Positions 34,246-43,780 are shown, counted from the stretch's first letter. The stretch is DNA of 64,000 nucleotides from Oscillospiraceae bacterium (GCA_022846095.1 AP025583.1:1798001-1862000); one strand, 5' to 3'. Program-made: numbers and translations. The notes: generated by a model from the sequence alone, not told the origin.

Positions 34246-37200
34246 ATGCAAGTAGTGTTTTTGCGTGTCGCCGTCCTGTCCCTGACCTGCTCGGCGGTGC
34301 TGCTGCCCCTGCTGCTGCTCTCGCCCCGCCTGCGCAGCCGCTACGCCGCCCGCACCTGCTACTTCCTGTGGCTCCTGCTGGCCCTGCGCCTGCTGATCCC
34401 GGTGCAGCTCTCGCTGCCCCGGGCCCAGGTAACGGTGGAGGCCCCCGTTTACACGCTCAGCCTGCCCGCCCCTGCGGCGGGCGCCACAGACACGGTGGGG
34501 ACGGCCGGTGGGCCCGCCGTCCTCCCGGGGCAGGCCGCCCCGGGCGGGGTGGAGCCGGCCGCCCCCGTCCACCGCACGGTGTCCCTGACCGGGATAGCTG
34601 CGGCGGTGTGGCTGGCGGTCGGGGGTATCTTCCTGCTGTGGCAGCTGCTGTCCTACGCCGCGGCCCGGCGGGCCCTGCTGCGGGCCGCCCGCCCGGCGGA
34701 GGAGGGGGAGCTGGCCCTCCTGGAGACGCTGCGCCGCAGCAGCGGGATCCGCCGGGCGGTGGGCCTGTTCCGCACCGGGCGGATCGGCACGCCCATGATG
34801 CTGGGGCTGCTGCGCCCCGTCATCCTGCTGCCGGAACGGCCCATGTCCGGCGGGGAGCTGGAGGTGGTGCTGCGCCACGAGCTGGCCCACCTGAGACGGG
34901 GGGACGTGGCCTACAAGGGCCTGATGCTGCTGTGCAACGCCGTGCACTGGTTCAACCCCCTGGTGTGGCTCATGGCCCGGGAGGCCGGGCGCAACCTGGA
35001 GTACTGCTGCGACGACGACGTGGTGCGGGATCAGGACGGGGCGTTCCGCCGCCGCTACGGCGAAATCCTGCTGGAAACCGCGGCCGGCGGCTCCGCCCCC
35101 GCCTTTTCCACCCGCTTCGGGGGCGGGAAGGGACAGCTCAAGGGGCGGCTGGCCAACCTCTTCCAGCATAAGAAGAACAGCATCCTGCTGGTGTGTATGG
35201 TGTTGGTACTGGCCCTGGCCGCGGGGAGCCTGGTGGCCTGCGAGGCGGGGGGCGGGAAGGCCCTCACCGGCGAACAGGCCCTGGACGCGCTGGAGGAGAG
35301 CCTCTCCTACAGCGGAGGCACCCTTGCCTTCACCCTCCCGGAGCGCTGCCCGGCGGAGGACTTGAGCATCCAGATCGCGGGCCGGCAGGAGGCGGCGGGT
35401 ATGGGCGGCATGAGCTGGCACGCCGACACGCCCGAGGACTGGGAGGCGGGAAAGGCGTATCAGATTACCATCCCCACGGGGGAGGACGCCCATTTTACCG
35501 AGCTGACCATGAGCGTGTCCCTGCCCGATGCGGAGCGGGACATTGACCTGTTGCCGCTTCTGGATATGGAGAATGTGGCGGGAGGGAACGGGGACTCGGA
35601 TATTGAAGCGCTCATGAAAGGAGCCGCCATCCGGGAGAGTCTGGAATCCCTGGACGAGATTACAGATGCGATGGTGAGCGGCGAGACCATCATTGGCTTT
35701 AGGATGAGTGGCGGCGAATCCCCGCTGGAGAACGGCTTTTCGTATAAAGTCCAGAATTTTACCGGCGTGATATGGAATTACACCATCCGCGCCGATACCA
35801 ATATAGACGTGGAACTCAACTACTTGACCGACTTTCCGGAAGGACAATTCAAGGCCGCCGTCGTCACGGCGGAGGGTAAGGTGATTTACCTTGAAAATGA
35901 CGCCGCAGGAAAGACGGTTACGCTCTCTCTGCCCGCCGGGGACAACGTGGTTACCATGGTGGGCTACCGGGCGGAGGGTGAGTTCCGCATTAGGATGATG
36001 CCCCGGGACGGGGTGGTGTTCCAACGCTGGGGGAATGGGTTTGACAACCTCGTGCCGCCCGTGCAGGGGAGGGCCTCGCAGACCGCTCAGAACTGGATCT
36101 GGCCTGTGGCAAGCCGGGAGGTACTGGAGCCCTTCAGCGCCGTGTACGATAGTGGCAATGAATATTACTTTACAGGGAATAACGGTGTGGATCTGTCTGT
36201 CCAGCCTGGGGAGCCCGTGCAGGCGGCGGCGGACGGTACCGTGGCCGCCACGGGCGAGAGCGGCGCGGGGCTGGGATACAGTGTGACGCTCCAGCACGCG
36301 GACGGCTATGTGACCTACTACCTTGGCCTGTCCGGGCCTGCGCTCCTGTCCCCGGGCAGCCAGGTGAAGCAGGGCGATACCCTGGGCACGGTGGGGGATG
36401 ATGCCAGGCTCCACTTCGAGGTGCAGCGGCACACGCAGGACGCCTGGACGCTCTACGACCCGGTGGCCCTGATTCTGGAGGGTGACAAGGAGAAATACGT
36501 GACAGCCGCTACGAATACCGCGCCCACCACGGATCAGGCTTGGACCGCGGCCCAGGCCTGGCTGGACGAGCAGGTTCAGAACGGGCCGTCGGGGAATCCG
36601 GGGTACGCCTACCTGGAGGGGCGGATCGAATCCCTGGAGTTTGCGGGCAGTGTGAACGGCTACAGCGCATACGAGTTCGACTATAAATTCCGGGTGGACC
36701 GCCCGGAGAACGCGCCCGTGGCGGGCAGCGCCTACGTGGAGGACGGGGACTGGGTCCACGACTACCCCATGGTGGCCTACCTGATGTTCCGGGGCGATGA
36801 GTGCCTTGGGGTGGCCTATGAGGATCTGGGCCCCGGCTCCATTGCCTTCTGGGACGAGACGATAACCTATCAAACAACAGAGGAGCGCTGCAAGACCGTC
36901 GCCATGGCGGCGGTGGAGCTGGCCGGGGGACTGGCGGACCTGGAGAGCGGGGCGGTGCAGGTGGATTCCTCCGCCCCCCTGACGCGGACGGCGGAGGAGC
37001 TGAGCCAGGGCACCTACAGCCAGCAGTACCCCACGGCGGCGCAGAGCGTCACCTTCTACCCGGTGGAGGGCAGGGGCGACATCGATCCCAACGGACTGCT
37101 GGGCACGTATTACTACTTTTTCGGCAAGGAGCTGGGCATGGGGAAGTTCAACGCCCTGCTCCACGGCACCGACGCGCCCTACCACATCTTCGACGGCAAG

Positions 37201-37416
37201 CTGTACCAGCGGGAGGGTGCGGCCTTCCCCGCGCCGGTGCGCACGGTGGACTGGAGCGCCTTCGCCGTGACGGCGGAGCGTGAGGACGGCTTCGATTTCA
37301 CCCTCTCCGGCGCCGAGGACGGCGCGGCGCGCAGCTGGGACTTCTCGCTGGAACAGAGCAACCGGGACGGCACCGGCTACGCCTGGCGGTTTTACACCTG
37401 GTTTGGAGAGAGCTGA
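34246..37416 (+). CDS. M56 (BlaR1-like) metallopeptidase with degenerate M23 domain
   Basis: A 1056-residue membrane protein. Residues 1-330 are BlaR1-like: helices at about 5-25, 36-54 and 112-135, the zinc motif HELAH (211-215) with a likely third ligand in EYCCDDD (near 252), and a fourth helix at 311-331. In BlaR1 an outer penicillin-binding domain follows; here the outer part is a beta-rich region (about 340-610), an M23/LytM-like domain (about 619-745) and a further 300 residues. The M23 domain keeps GVDLSVQPGEPVQAAADGTV and LHFEV but has Asn for the first zinc histidine, Gly for the YGH histidine and Arg for the first His of HLH, so it is probably inactive and may bind peptidoglycan. 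Confidence 0.85.
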   Translation: MQVVFLRVAVLSLTCSAVLLPLLLLSPRLRSRYAARTCYFLWLLLALRLLIPVQLSLPRAQVTVEAPVYTLSLPAPAAGATDTVGTAGGPAVLPGQAAPGGVEPAAPVHRTVSLTGIAAAVWLAVGGIFLLWQLLSYAAARRALLRAARPAEEGELALLETLRRSSGIRRAVGLFRTGRIGTPMMLGLLRPVILLPERPMSGGELEVVLRHELAHLRRGDVAYKGLMLLCNAVHWFNPLVWLMAREAGRNLEYCCDDDVVRDQDGAFRRRYGEILLETAAGGSAPAFSTRFGGGKGQLKGRLANLFQHKKNSILLVCMVLVLALAAGSLVACEAGGGKALTGEQALDALEESLSYSGGTLAFTLPERCPAEDLSIQIAGRQEAAGMGGMSWHADTPEDWEAGKAYQITIPTGEDAHFTELTMSVSLPDAERDIDLLPLLDMENVAGGNGDSDIEALMKGAAIRESLESLDEITDAMVSGETIIGFRMSGGESPLENGFSYKVQNFTGVIWNYTIRADTNIDVELNYLTDFPEGQFKAAVVTAEGKVIYLENDAAGKTVTLSLPAGDNVVTMVGYRAEGEFRIRMMPRDGVVFQRWGNGFDNLVPPVQGRASQTAQNWIWPVASREVLEPFSAVYDSGNEYYFTGNNGVDLSVQPGEPVQAAADGTVAATGESGAGLGYSVTLQHADGYVTYYLGLSGPALLSPGSQVKQGDTLGTVGDDARLHFEVQRHTQDAWTLYDPVALILEGDKEKYVTAATNTAPTTDQAWTAAQAWLDEQVQNGPSGNPGYAYLEGRIESLEFAGSVNGYSAYEFDYKFRVDRPENAPVAGSAYVEDGDWVHDYPMVAYLMFRGDECLGVAYEDLGPGSIAFWDETITYQTTEERCKTVAMAAVELAGGLADLESGAVQVDSSAPLTRTAEELSQGTYSQQYPTAAQSVTFYPVEGRGDIDPNGLLGTYYYFFGKELGMGKFNALLHGTDAPYHIFDGKLYQREGAAFPAPVRTVDWSAFAVTAEREDGFDFTLSGAEDGAARSWDFSLEQSNRDGTGYAWRFYTWFGES

Positions 37417-37428
37417 CCCCGGCGCAGA

Positions 37429-37463
37429 AAGACGCCCCGGACCATTTTGGTCCGGGGCGTCTT
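37429..37463. terminator. Bidirectional hairpin terminator
   Basis: AAGACGCCCCGGACC / GGTCCGGGGCGTCTT lies between convergent genes. The T runs are short, but the stem is long and perfect. Confidence 0.8.
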
Positions 37464-37470
37464 GCCGCTC

Positions 37471-40026
37471 TTACAGGGCCAGCACCTGGACGGCGTCGCC
37501 GTCGGCGGTGGCGCTGATCTGGGAGATGGGGTTCTGGTAGGAGTCGATGATCCGGTTTGCGATGGCGTCCTCCAGGTCCTTCTGAATCTGGCGGCGCAGG
37601 TTGCGCGCGCCGTAGGTCATGGAGTAGGACTTCTTGACCAGATAGTCCAGCAGGGCGTCGTCCCAGGTGAAGGTGATGCCGCGCTCGGCCAGATTGGTCT
37701 TCAGCTCGCCCAGCATAATCCCGGCGATACCCTTGAAGTTGTCCTCGGTGAGCTTGTTGAAGTAGACGATCTCGTCCACGCGGTTGATGAACTCGGGGCG
37801 CAGGAAGCTCTCCAGGGCCTTCATGGACCGCTCGCGGCCCTGGTCGTTGGCCGAGCCGCCGAAGCCCACGGCCCCGGCCGACTTGGAGTCGCTGCCCGCG
37901 TTGGAGGTCATGACCACCACCGTGTTCTCAAAGTTCACGTTGCGGCCCTGGGCGTCGGTGATGTGGCCGTCGTCCAGGATCTGGAGCAGGATGTTGAGCA
38001 CGTCGGGGTGGGCCTTCTCGATCTCGTCGAAGAGGATGACGCAGTAGGGCTTGCGGCGCACCTTCTCGGTGAGCTGGCCCGCCTCGTCGTACCCCACGTA
38101 GCCCGGGGGGGAGCCGATGATGCGGGAGACCGCGAACTTCTCCATAAACTCCGACATATCCAGCCGGATCAGGGCCTCGGGGGAGTGGAACATGTCCATG
38201 GCCAGCCGCTTGACCAGCTCGGTCTTGCCCACGCCGGTGGAGCCCACAAAGATGAAGGACACGGGCTTGCGCTTGGAGGCGATGCCCACGCGGCCCCGGC
38301 GCACGGCGGCGGCCACTGCGTGGACGGCCTCGTCCTGGCCGATCAGGTGCTCCTTGAGGCGCTCCTCCAGCTTCTGGAGCCGCTCGTACTCGGCCTCCTG
38401 GATTTGGCTGGCGGGGATCTTGGTCCACAGCTCGATGACCCGGGCCAGATGCTCCACCCCCAGCGGGGGGGCGGACTGGGCGTCCAGACGGCCCATCTCC
38501 TCCTGGAGCTGGATCTCCCGGCTCTTGATGACGGCCAGGCGCTCGTACTCGCTGTTGTCCGGCGCGTCCACGGCCAGGGCCTCCCGCTCACGGGTCAGCA
38601 CGTTCAGCTCCCGCTGAAGCCGGGCCTGCTCGCGCTCGTTGTCCCGCAGCCCGGCCTCCTGGCCGGCCGCGGCCGCCAGGGCCTCGTGCTCCCCGGAGAG
38701 CTTGGCGAGCTGGCGGCGGATCTCGCTCTGCCGCTGCTCGTTGGTCTTCAGGCCCGTCTGGCGCTTGTAGTCCCGGTCGTTGGACTCGGCCACCAGGGCC
38801 TCCCGCTCCTTGGACAGGGCGTCCAGCTCCTTCTTGACCTCCACAGACCGGGCCAGGTTCTTGTTGTGCAGGTTCACGTCGGAGCAGGCCTCGTCAATCA
38901 GGTCGATGGCCTTGTCGGGCAGGAAGCGGTCTGTGATGTAACGCTCGCTCATGGTCACCGCCAGGCGGCACATCTCCTTGGAGATGGACACGTAGTGGAA
39001 TTTCTCGTAGTAGGGGGCGATGCCCTCCATAATCTTCACGCTGTCCTCGATGGAGGGCTCCTCCACGATCACGGGCTGGAAGCGGCGCTCCAGGGCGGTG
39101 TCCTTCTCGATGTGCTTGCGGTACTCGGTGAGGGTGGTGGCGCCGATGACTTGGATCTCGCCCCGGGACAGGGCGGGCTTGAGGATGTTGGCCGCGTTCA
39201 TGGAGCCCTCGGCGTCCCCGGCGCCCACGATGTTGTGTACCTCGTCGATGACCAGGATGATGTTGCCCAGCTTCTTGATCTCCTCGATCAGGCCCTTCAT
39301 GCGGCTCTCGAACTGGCCGCGGAACTGGGTGCCCGCCACCAGGGCGGTGAGGTCCAGCAGGTAGACCTCCTTATCCAGCAGCTTGTAGGGCACGTCCTTT
39401 TCGTAGATGCGCTGGGCCAGGCCCTCGGCGATGGCGGTCTTGCCTACGCCGGGCTCGCCGATCAGGCAGGGGTTGTTCTTCTGCCTGCGGTTGAGGATCT
39501 GGATGGTGCGCTGGATCTCGGTGTTCCGGCCCACGATGCGGTCCAGCTTGCCCTCAACGGCCTTCTGGGTCAGGGAGATACAGTAGTTCTCCAAAAACTT
39601 GCGCTTGGGCTGGCGCTCCTTGCCGTTCTTCTCGGGGCGCTCCTGGCGGGGGGGCTGGTCCCCCGCGGGGGGCGGGGTCTGGCCCGGCTGCTGCCCGGCG
39701 GCGCCGAAGAGCTTGTTGAGGAAGGGGAAGGTGGCGGTCTTGCCGTCCTCGTCATCCTCGTCGTCCTCCACGCCCTCCTCGTCGGTGGGGATCAGGCCCT
39801 CCAGGCCCTCCGCCCCGCCGAAGGCGGACATCATCTCGTTGGTCAGGCCCTCCAAATCCTCGTCGGAAATGCCCATCTTGTTCATCATGTCCTCGACGGG
39901 CTTGATGCCCATCTCCTTGGCGCACTTGAGGCACAGGCCCTCGCTCTTGGTCTCGCCGTTATCAATCCGCTGAACGAACACCACAGCCATATTCTTGTGG
40001 CATCTGGAACAGAGGGTAGGTTGCAT
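37471..40026 (-). CDS. clpE: Clp ATPase with N-terminal zinc finger (ClpE-like)
   Basis: An 851-residue Hsp100 protein. Residues 6-37 form a zinc finger with CSRC and CLKC pairs, the mark of ClpE, followed by an acidic, low-complexity linker (about 80-140). The first AAA+ module has [13 protein letters not shown]; a long coiled middle region (about 400-520) follows, and the second module has [13 protein letters not shown]. It should partner ClpP in stress proteolysis. No CtsR box was recognised upstream. AAAGGAG lies 9 bp before the ATG. The upstream gap (40027-40158) shows no clear promoter. Confidence 0.9.
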   Translation of the reverse strand: MQPTLCSRCHKNMAVVFVQRIDNGETKSEGLCLKCAKEMGIKPVEDMMNKMGISDEDLEGLTNEMMSAFGGAEGLEGLIPTDEEGVEDDEDDEDGKTATFPFLNKLFGAAGQQPGQTPPPAGDQPPRQERPEKNGKERQPKRKFLENYCISLTQKAVEGKLDRIVGRNTEIQRTIQILNRRQKNNPCLIGEPGVGKTAIAEGLAQRIYEKDVPYKLLDKEVYLLDLTALVAGTQFRGQFESRMKGLIEEIKKLGNIILVIDEVHNIVGAGDAEGSMNAANILKPALSRGEIQVIGATTLTEYRKHIEKDTALERRFQPVIVEEPSIEDSVKIMEGIAPYYEKFHYVSISKEMCRLAVTMSERYITDRFLPDKAIDLIDEACSDVNLHNKNLARSVEVKKELDALSKEREALVAESNDRDYKRQTGLKTNEQRQSEIRRQLAKLSGEHEALAAAAGQEAGLRDNEREQARLQRELNVLTREREALAVDAPDNSEYERLAVIKSREIQLQEEMGRLDAQSAPPLGVEHLARVIELWTKIPASQIQEAEYERLQKLEERLKEHLIGQDEAVHAVAAAVRRGRVGIASKRKPVSFIFVGSTGVGKTELVKRLAMDMFHSPEALIRLDMSEFMEKFAVSRIIGSPPGYVGYDEAGQLTEKVRRKPYCVILFDEIEKAHPDVLNILLQILDDGHITDAQGRNVNFENTVVVMTSNAGSDSKSAGAVGFGGSANDQGRERSMKALESFLRPEFINRVDEIVYFNKLTEDNFKGIAGIMLGELKTNLAERGITFTWDDALLDYLVKKSYSMTYGARNLRRQIQKDLEDAIANRIIDSYQNPISQISATADGDAVQVLAL

Positions 40027-40158
40027 GTTTCGTCACTCCTTTGGGGCGCGGGGCTGCTTTTTGATGCCCCGGCCGGGGGAGGGCGTACTCCCTCCCGGAA
40101 AATTGATTCTAATCCGAAATTATGAACTGCGTATGAATCCAGAACAGATTTTCGCCCT

Positions 40159-40698
40159 TTATTTCGCCTTTTTGCGCCCGGTGACCACCAGGTACTGCCA
40201 CAGGTAGCGCAGGAAGGCCGCGATGGTGAGCGCCAGCGCGAAGGTGATAAGGCCGGTGGCCCAGGGCTTGGGGATGGCGGGGAAGAGGACCAGGGCGGCG
40301 CACACCACGAAAAACACGCCGGTGGAGGCCTTGCCCAGCCAGTTGGAGGGGATCACGTCATCTGTCTTGTGGTACATGGACAGCGCGCCCACGCCCATGG
40401 CGGCCTCCTTCAAAAAGAAGATGCCCACCGCCCACACGGGGATGATCCGCGCCGCCGTGATGCAGATGATCACCGTAAAGGTCATCAGCTTGTCGGCCAG
40501 CGGGTCCAGGATGCGGCCCAGGCGGGTGACCTGGTTGAAATGGCGGGCGATCCAGCCGTCGGCGATGTCGGTGAAAAAGGCCAGGGCGTAGATCCCCGCG
40601 GCCCAGTACCGGGCGTCGGGCTCAGGATGGAAAAAGACCACCGCGAACACCGGTACCAGGGCCAGGCGGAAGAGGGAGAGCAGATTCGGGACGTTCAT
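40159..40698 (-). CDS. pgsA: CDP-diacylglycerol-glycerol-3-phosphate 3-phosphatidyltransferase
   Basis: A 179-residue membrane enzyme that makes phosphatidylglycerol phosphate. The CDP-alcohol phosphotransferase signature DG-x2-AR-x8-G-x3-D-x3-D is complete in DGWIARHFNQVTRLGRILDP with the final Asp following. There are about five helices. It lies 50 bp after cvpA in the same direction; a small GTAGGGC repeat sits in between. Confidence 0.92.
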   Translation of the reverse strand: MNVPNLLSLFRLALVPVFAVVFFHPEPDARYWAAGIYALAFFTDIADGWIARHFNQVTRLGRILDPLADKLMTFTVIICITAARIIPVWAVGIFFLKEAAMGVGALSMYHKTDDVIPSNWLGKASTGVFFVVCAALVLFPAIPKPWATGLITFALALTIAAFLRYLWQYLVVTGRKKAK

Positions 40699-40722
40699 TG
40701 ACAGTTCCCACCTTTATCGGAT

Positions 40723-40748
40723 CGTAGGGCGGGGGCTCGCCTCCGCCG
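40723..40748. repeat. GTAGGGCGGGGGC palindrome (family C)
   Basis: GTAGGGCGGGGGCTCGCCTCC then GCCGGG is a short near-palindrome between cvpA and pgsA, directly beside the cvpA stop. Related copies lie at 42718-42786 (an inverted pair) and 51327-51351. Confidence 0.7.
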
Positions 40749-40753
40749 GGATG

Positions 40754-41467
40754 TTACAGCGCCGCGCCGGGCAGCAGGGAGAAGGGGTTGGTCTTCATAA
40801 AGAACTGGAGCAGATGGGTCTGCCTGACGGTCTCCTCCGGCACCAGGTTGCCCAGGTACTGGAGCAGCCAGGCCAGGACGAAGAAGAAGATGCAGCCCTT
40901 GACCAGCCCGAAGAGGGCGCCCCCCGTCTTGTTGAGGAAGTGCAGCCCCGGCAGCTTGGCCACCAGATCCAGCGCGTGGCTGATGAGGGTCCACACCAGC
41001 AGGATGACGCCAAAGACCACAAGGAAGATGATGAGGTAGGCCACCGACTGGGCGATGGCTGCGGCCACGGCGGCCGCGGCGCTGGCCGCCACCGTGAGCA
41101 TGCCCGCCTTGACGGCGTTGTTGACGGTGTCCACCAGGCTCTCGTAAAAGCCCATGTCCTTGAGCACGTTGAGCACGGATTGGAGGGGCAGCTCCTCCGG
41201 CGTCTCGCCGGTGAGCACGCCGGTCTGGGCGGCCTGGATCTCTGCGTCCAGCCGCTCCTCGATAACGGCGGCGAACTTGGGCTCCAGGGCCTGGGCCACC
41301 ATGGGGGAGAAGGTGCGGGCCGCGTAGCCCGCGCCCACAAAGGCGATCAGTACCGCCAGCAGGGAGCACAGGGAGAGGATCAGGCCCCGGGCGGCGCCGA
41401 CGCAGGCGAAGATGATCAGGGCGGCCAGGATGACCAGGTCGAAGATAAGGGGCGCGTAATTCGTCAT
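40754..41467 (-). CDS. CvpA family membrane protein
   Basis: A 237-residue protein with four or more helices. The N-terminal stretch LIFDLVILAALIIFACVGAARGLILSL is the CvpA family signature (regularly spaced glycines and G-x2-RG). A long middle loop of about 60 residues separates two helix pairs. CvpA proteins were first linked to colicin V production and more generally to envelope homeostasis. GGAGG precedes the ATG. It follows the DUF5711 gene by 17 bp, and the two are probably cotranscribed. Confidence 0.85.
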   Translation of the reverse strand: MTNYAPLIFDLVILAALIIFACVGAARGLILSLCSLLAVLIAFVGAGYAARTFSPMVAQALEPKFAAVIEERLDAEIQAAQTGVLTGETPEELPLQSVLNVLKDMGFYESLVDTVNNAVKAGMLTVAASAAAAVAAAIAQSVAYLIIFLVVFGVILLVWTLISHALDLVAKLPGLHFLNKTGGALFGLVKGCIFFFVLAWLLQYLGNLVPEETVRQTHLLQFFMKTNPFSLLPGAAL

Positions 41468-41484
41468 GGAAACCTCCGAGTCGG

Positions 41485-42693
41485 TTAGGGATTGAGCCCG
41501 GGCAGGTAGAGCCGGGCGGTGTCGGTGCCGATCAGCAGCGCGGTGCCGTCGCTGCGCTGGATGACCCGCCGGGCGCCCTGGGTGGCGTCCAGGCTGTCGT
41601 AGAGCTCCAGATCCTTGGTGTAGATGTCCAGCCGGTCGGCGGTGAGCACGGCGATGTACCGCCCCGCGGCCGAGAGGGAGAGCACCTGGCTGTTGGTGGA
41701 CAGGGTGGCGGCCGCGTTGCCATCGCCGTCCACCACCACCAGCTCGGCCGAGCTGCCCGCCCGGTACTTGCCCAGCAGCACCACCGCGTAGCCGTCCCCG
41801 TCCAGGGAGAAGTTTTTCAGGTAGCGGCCCGTGTAGTCGAAGGAGGAGGCCTCCCCCTGGTCCACACGGGACACGCCGTTCTCGCCCACGCTCCAGATGC
41901 CGTCCCCCGCCCAGCGCAGATTCAGGCAGATGTTGTTGCCGATGGAGGCGGTGGCGTCGGGGGTGGGGTCGTCCTCGTCGTGGTTGAGCTGGTAAAAATT
42001 CACCCGGCTCTCGAAGCTGCCCTCGCCCAGTCCGGCGGTGACCACGGCCACCGACTTGTTGTCGGGGGAGACCGCCGCGTCGGTGATGAAGCTGCTGGAG
42101 AGTCCGATTTTCATCACGGGGGTATAGCTGGCGTTGTAAACCGTCACCGTGCCCTTGTAGCCGCTCTCCTGGGCCACCACGGCCAGCCAGCCCGACGGGT
42201 TCACGCTGGCGGACAGGAGGCTGGATCCCGCGCCCAGCGTGAGGGAGAATACCTCCTCCTTGCCCGCGTAGACGTACAGGTCGGTGCCCCCCGCGTCGTA
42301 GACCAGGGCGTGCTTGCCCGCGTAGGAGACCACCGGATTCTCCAGGCTGACGGTCTTGCCCACGTACTCGGTGCCGCCGCTGGAGTACAGACGGATGGAG
42401 GAGGCGGAGCAGACCAGCAGCCCGCCGTCCAGCGGGGCGAAGGTGGCGCCCGAGCCGCCCTCGTACTCAAAGGACTCGGCCTGGCCGCTGTCGTTGAGCT
42501 CCAGGCTGCGGTAGGTGAAGTAGCGGCGCAGCGCGTCGATATTGAATTTGTCCCGGTAGGCCACCGCGGCCACGGCCCCCACCATCAGGGCCAGGGTGAG
42601 CAGAAAGGCCAGGAAGCGGAGAAACAGGTTGGGCCGCTTGGGGGGCTTGGACTTGTTGGGCTTGCTGGGCTTGACTTCTCTGATTTCTTCCAT
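41485..42693 (-). CDS. DUF5711 family membrane-anchored protein
   Basis: A 402-residue protein. It has a lysine/proline-rich cytoplasmic start (residues 1-25), one membrane helix (about 30-52), then an outer domain made of repeated beta-strand units of about 40 residues, with patterns such as YAGKHALVYDAGGTDLYVYAG and AAVSPDNKSVAVVTAG. This looks like a beta-propeller. The function is unknown. The ATG at 42693 follows GGAGC; longer frames run back through the repeats and the ghost truA tail. Confidence 0.75.
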   Translation of the reverse strand: MEEIREVKPSKPNKSKPPKRPNLFLRFLAFLLTLALMVGAVAAVAYRDKFNIDALRRYFTYRSLELNDSGQAESFEYEGGSGATFAPLDGGLLVCSASSIRLYSSGGTEYVGKTVSLENPVVSYAGKHALVYDAGGTDLYVYAGKEEVFSLTLGAGSSLLSASVNPSGWLAVVAQESGYKGTVTVYNASYTPVMKIGLSSSFITDAAVSPDNKSVAVVTAGLGEGSFESRVNFYQLNHDEDDPTPDATASIGNNICLNLRWAGDGIWSVGENGVSRVDQGEASSFDYTGRYLKNFSLDGDGYAVVLLGKYRAGSSAELVVVDGDGNAAATLSTNSQVLSLSAAGRYIAVLTADRLDIYTKDLELYDSLDATQGARRVIQRSDGTALLIGTDTARLYLPGLNP

Positions 42694-42717
42694 CTTATGC
42701 TCCCGGTCTTGGATTAT

Positions 42718-42786
42718 GTAGGGCGGGGGCTTGCCCCCGCCGGGAAAATGCGGCGGGTATGCGGCGGGGGCAAGCCCCCGCCCTAC
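42718..42786. repeat. Inverted pair of family C palindromes
   Basis: GTAGGGCGGGGGCTTGCCCC and its extension form one arm and the exact inverse (42762-42786) the other, each 25 bp and each palindromic in itself, separated by 19 bp. It touches the stop codon of the ghost truA tail, whose TAG is formed by the repeat. Confidence 0.8.
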
Positions 42787-42866
42787 GAGAGAACAGGTTC
42801 GTGATACCACAGCTTCGTCATGTAAAGTCCGCCGGGGGGTACCGTCGGCCCGGCGGCGGTGCGGTT
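42783..42866 (-). pseudogene. Ghost 3' end of truA
   Basis: Read on the minus strand it encodes NRTAAGPTVPPGGLYMTKLW followed by YHEPVLS and TAG. The functional gene ends with the same stretch, then YQEPIL and TAG. Sixty-five bases (42802-42866) are identical to 43019-43083, a direct repeat with a period of 217 bp. The last few codons differ. Confidence 0.88.
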
Positions 42867-43002
42867 CTTGTTCCCCGCAAAATTGCATTTTGCGGGGGCC
42901 CCGGTTTTACTCAAATCGCCCGAAGTGAATCCGGGCGATTTCAAGGTTTTGGCCGGAGGCCAAAACGCTTGACGCGCCGCCTGGCGCGGGGCAAAAACCG
43001 CA
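42867..43002 (-). repeat. Body of a gene-3'-end insertion element (truA copy)
   Basis: These 136 bp lie between the truA gene and its ghost tail. On the minus strand the order is CCCCGCGCCAGGCGGCGCGT, CAAGCGTTTT, a hairpin GGCCTCCGGCC, CAAAACCTTGA, a hairpin ATCGCCCG...CGGGCGAT, and CCCCGCAAAA/TTTTGCGGGG. The first blocks match the argH copy in order and orientation. Confidence 0.75.
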
Positions 43003-43752
43003 CTAGAGGATTGGTTCTTGATACCACAGCTTCGTCATGTAAAGTCCGCCGGGGGGTACCGTCGGCCCGGCGGCGGTGCGGTTTTTGCCTTCCAGAATCA
43101 GGGGGATGTCGTCGGGGGAAAATTTGCCCTCGGCGGCGTAGACGCAGGTGCCCACCATGGCGCGCACCATATTGTAGAGGAAGCCGTCGGCGCATACCTT
43201 ACATTCAATAAGCTCCCCGGCGCGGGCGACGTCGAAGTAGTGCACCGTGCGCACGGTGGTGCGGGTCTCGGTGCCCACCGAGCGCACGGCGGCGAAGTCG
43301 TGGGTGCCCACAAAGTGGCTTGCCGCCCGCTGCATGACCGCCTCGTCCAGGTGCTTGGGGTAGAACCAGGCCCGGTCCACGTAGAAGGCGTTGCGGATGT
43401 GGGAGTTGAAGATGCGGTAGGTGTACTCCTTTTTCAGGCAGGAGCCGATGGCGTTGAACGCATCGGACACCTCGGTGGCCCGCACCACCACGATGTCGTC
43501 CGGCAGGCGGGTGTTCACCGCCAGCGGGAGCCGGTCGCAGGGGATACGGGAACTGGTGCGGAAATTGGCCACGTAGACCTCGGCGTGAACCCCCGCGTCG
43601 GTGCGGCCCGCCCCGGTGCACTTCAACGGGTGGCCCACCACCAGGGCGAGGGCCTTCTCCAGGGTCTCGGCCACGCTGACCGCGTTCTTCTGGACCTGCC
43701 AGCCGTGGTAGGCCGTGCCGACATACATCAATTGTAGCGCAATATTTCTCAT
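43003..43752 (-). CDS. truA: tRNA pseudouridine(38-40) synthase
   Basis: A 249-residue enzyme that modifies the anticodon stem-loop. The catalytic aspartate lies in CTGAGRTDAGVHAEVY, and the C-terminal AAGPTVPPGGLYMTKLWY motif is standard. The start at ATG 43752 gives the usual MRNIALQLMYVGTAYHGWQ; another ATG at 43770 is possible, and neither has a good ribosome site. It follows ecfT closely, as in many Firmicutes (ecfA1-ecfA2-ecfT-truA). Its 3' end is duplicated 217 bp downstream. Confidence 0.95.
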   Translation of the reverse strand: MRNIALQLMYVGTAYHGWQVQKNAVSVAETLEKALALVVGHPLKCTGAGRTDAGVHAEVYVANFRTSSRIPCDRLPLAVNTRLPDDIVVVRATEVSDAFNAIGSCLKKEYTYRIFNSHIRNAFYVDRAWFYPKHLDEAVMQRAASHFVGTHDFAAVRSVGTETRTTVRTVHYFDVARAGELIECKVCADGFLYNMVRAMVGTCVYAAEGKFSPDDIPLILEGKNRTAAGPTVPPGGLYMTKLWYQEPIL

Positions 43753-43780
43753 AAAGAATGAAACTTTCATTAGGATTTTA

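Noticed and set aside
34222-37185. A 987-codon open frame opposite the M56/M23 gene, and many other long antisense frames
   Set aside because: High GC leaves few stops on the opposite strand. These frames have skewed composition, no family motifs and no ribosome sites, and each lies over a clearly recognised gene.
33115-37416. Beta-lactam resistance operon (blaI-blaR1)
   Set aside because: The membrane protein has no penicillin-binding domain and no beta-lactamase gene is near, so antibiotic sensing is not supported.
42693-42888. Longer N-terminus for the DUF5711 protein, starting in the ghost truA region
   Set aside because: The extra part is translated repeat sequence in a different frame from truA; the ATG at 42693 gives a normal membrane-anchored start.
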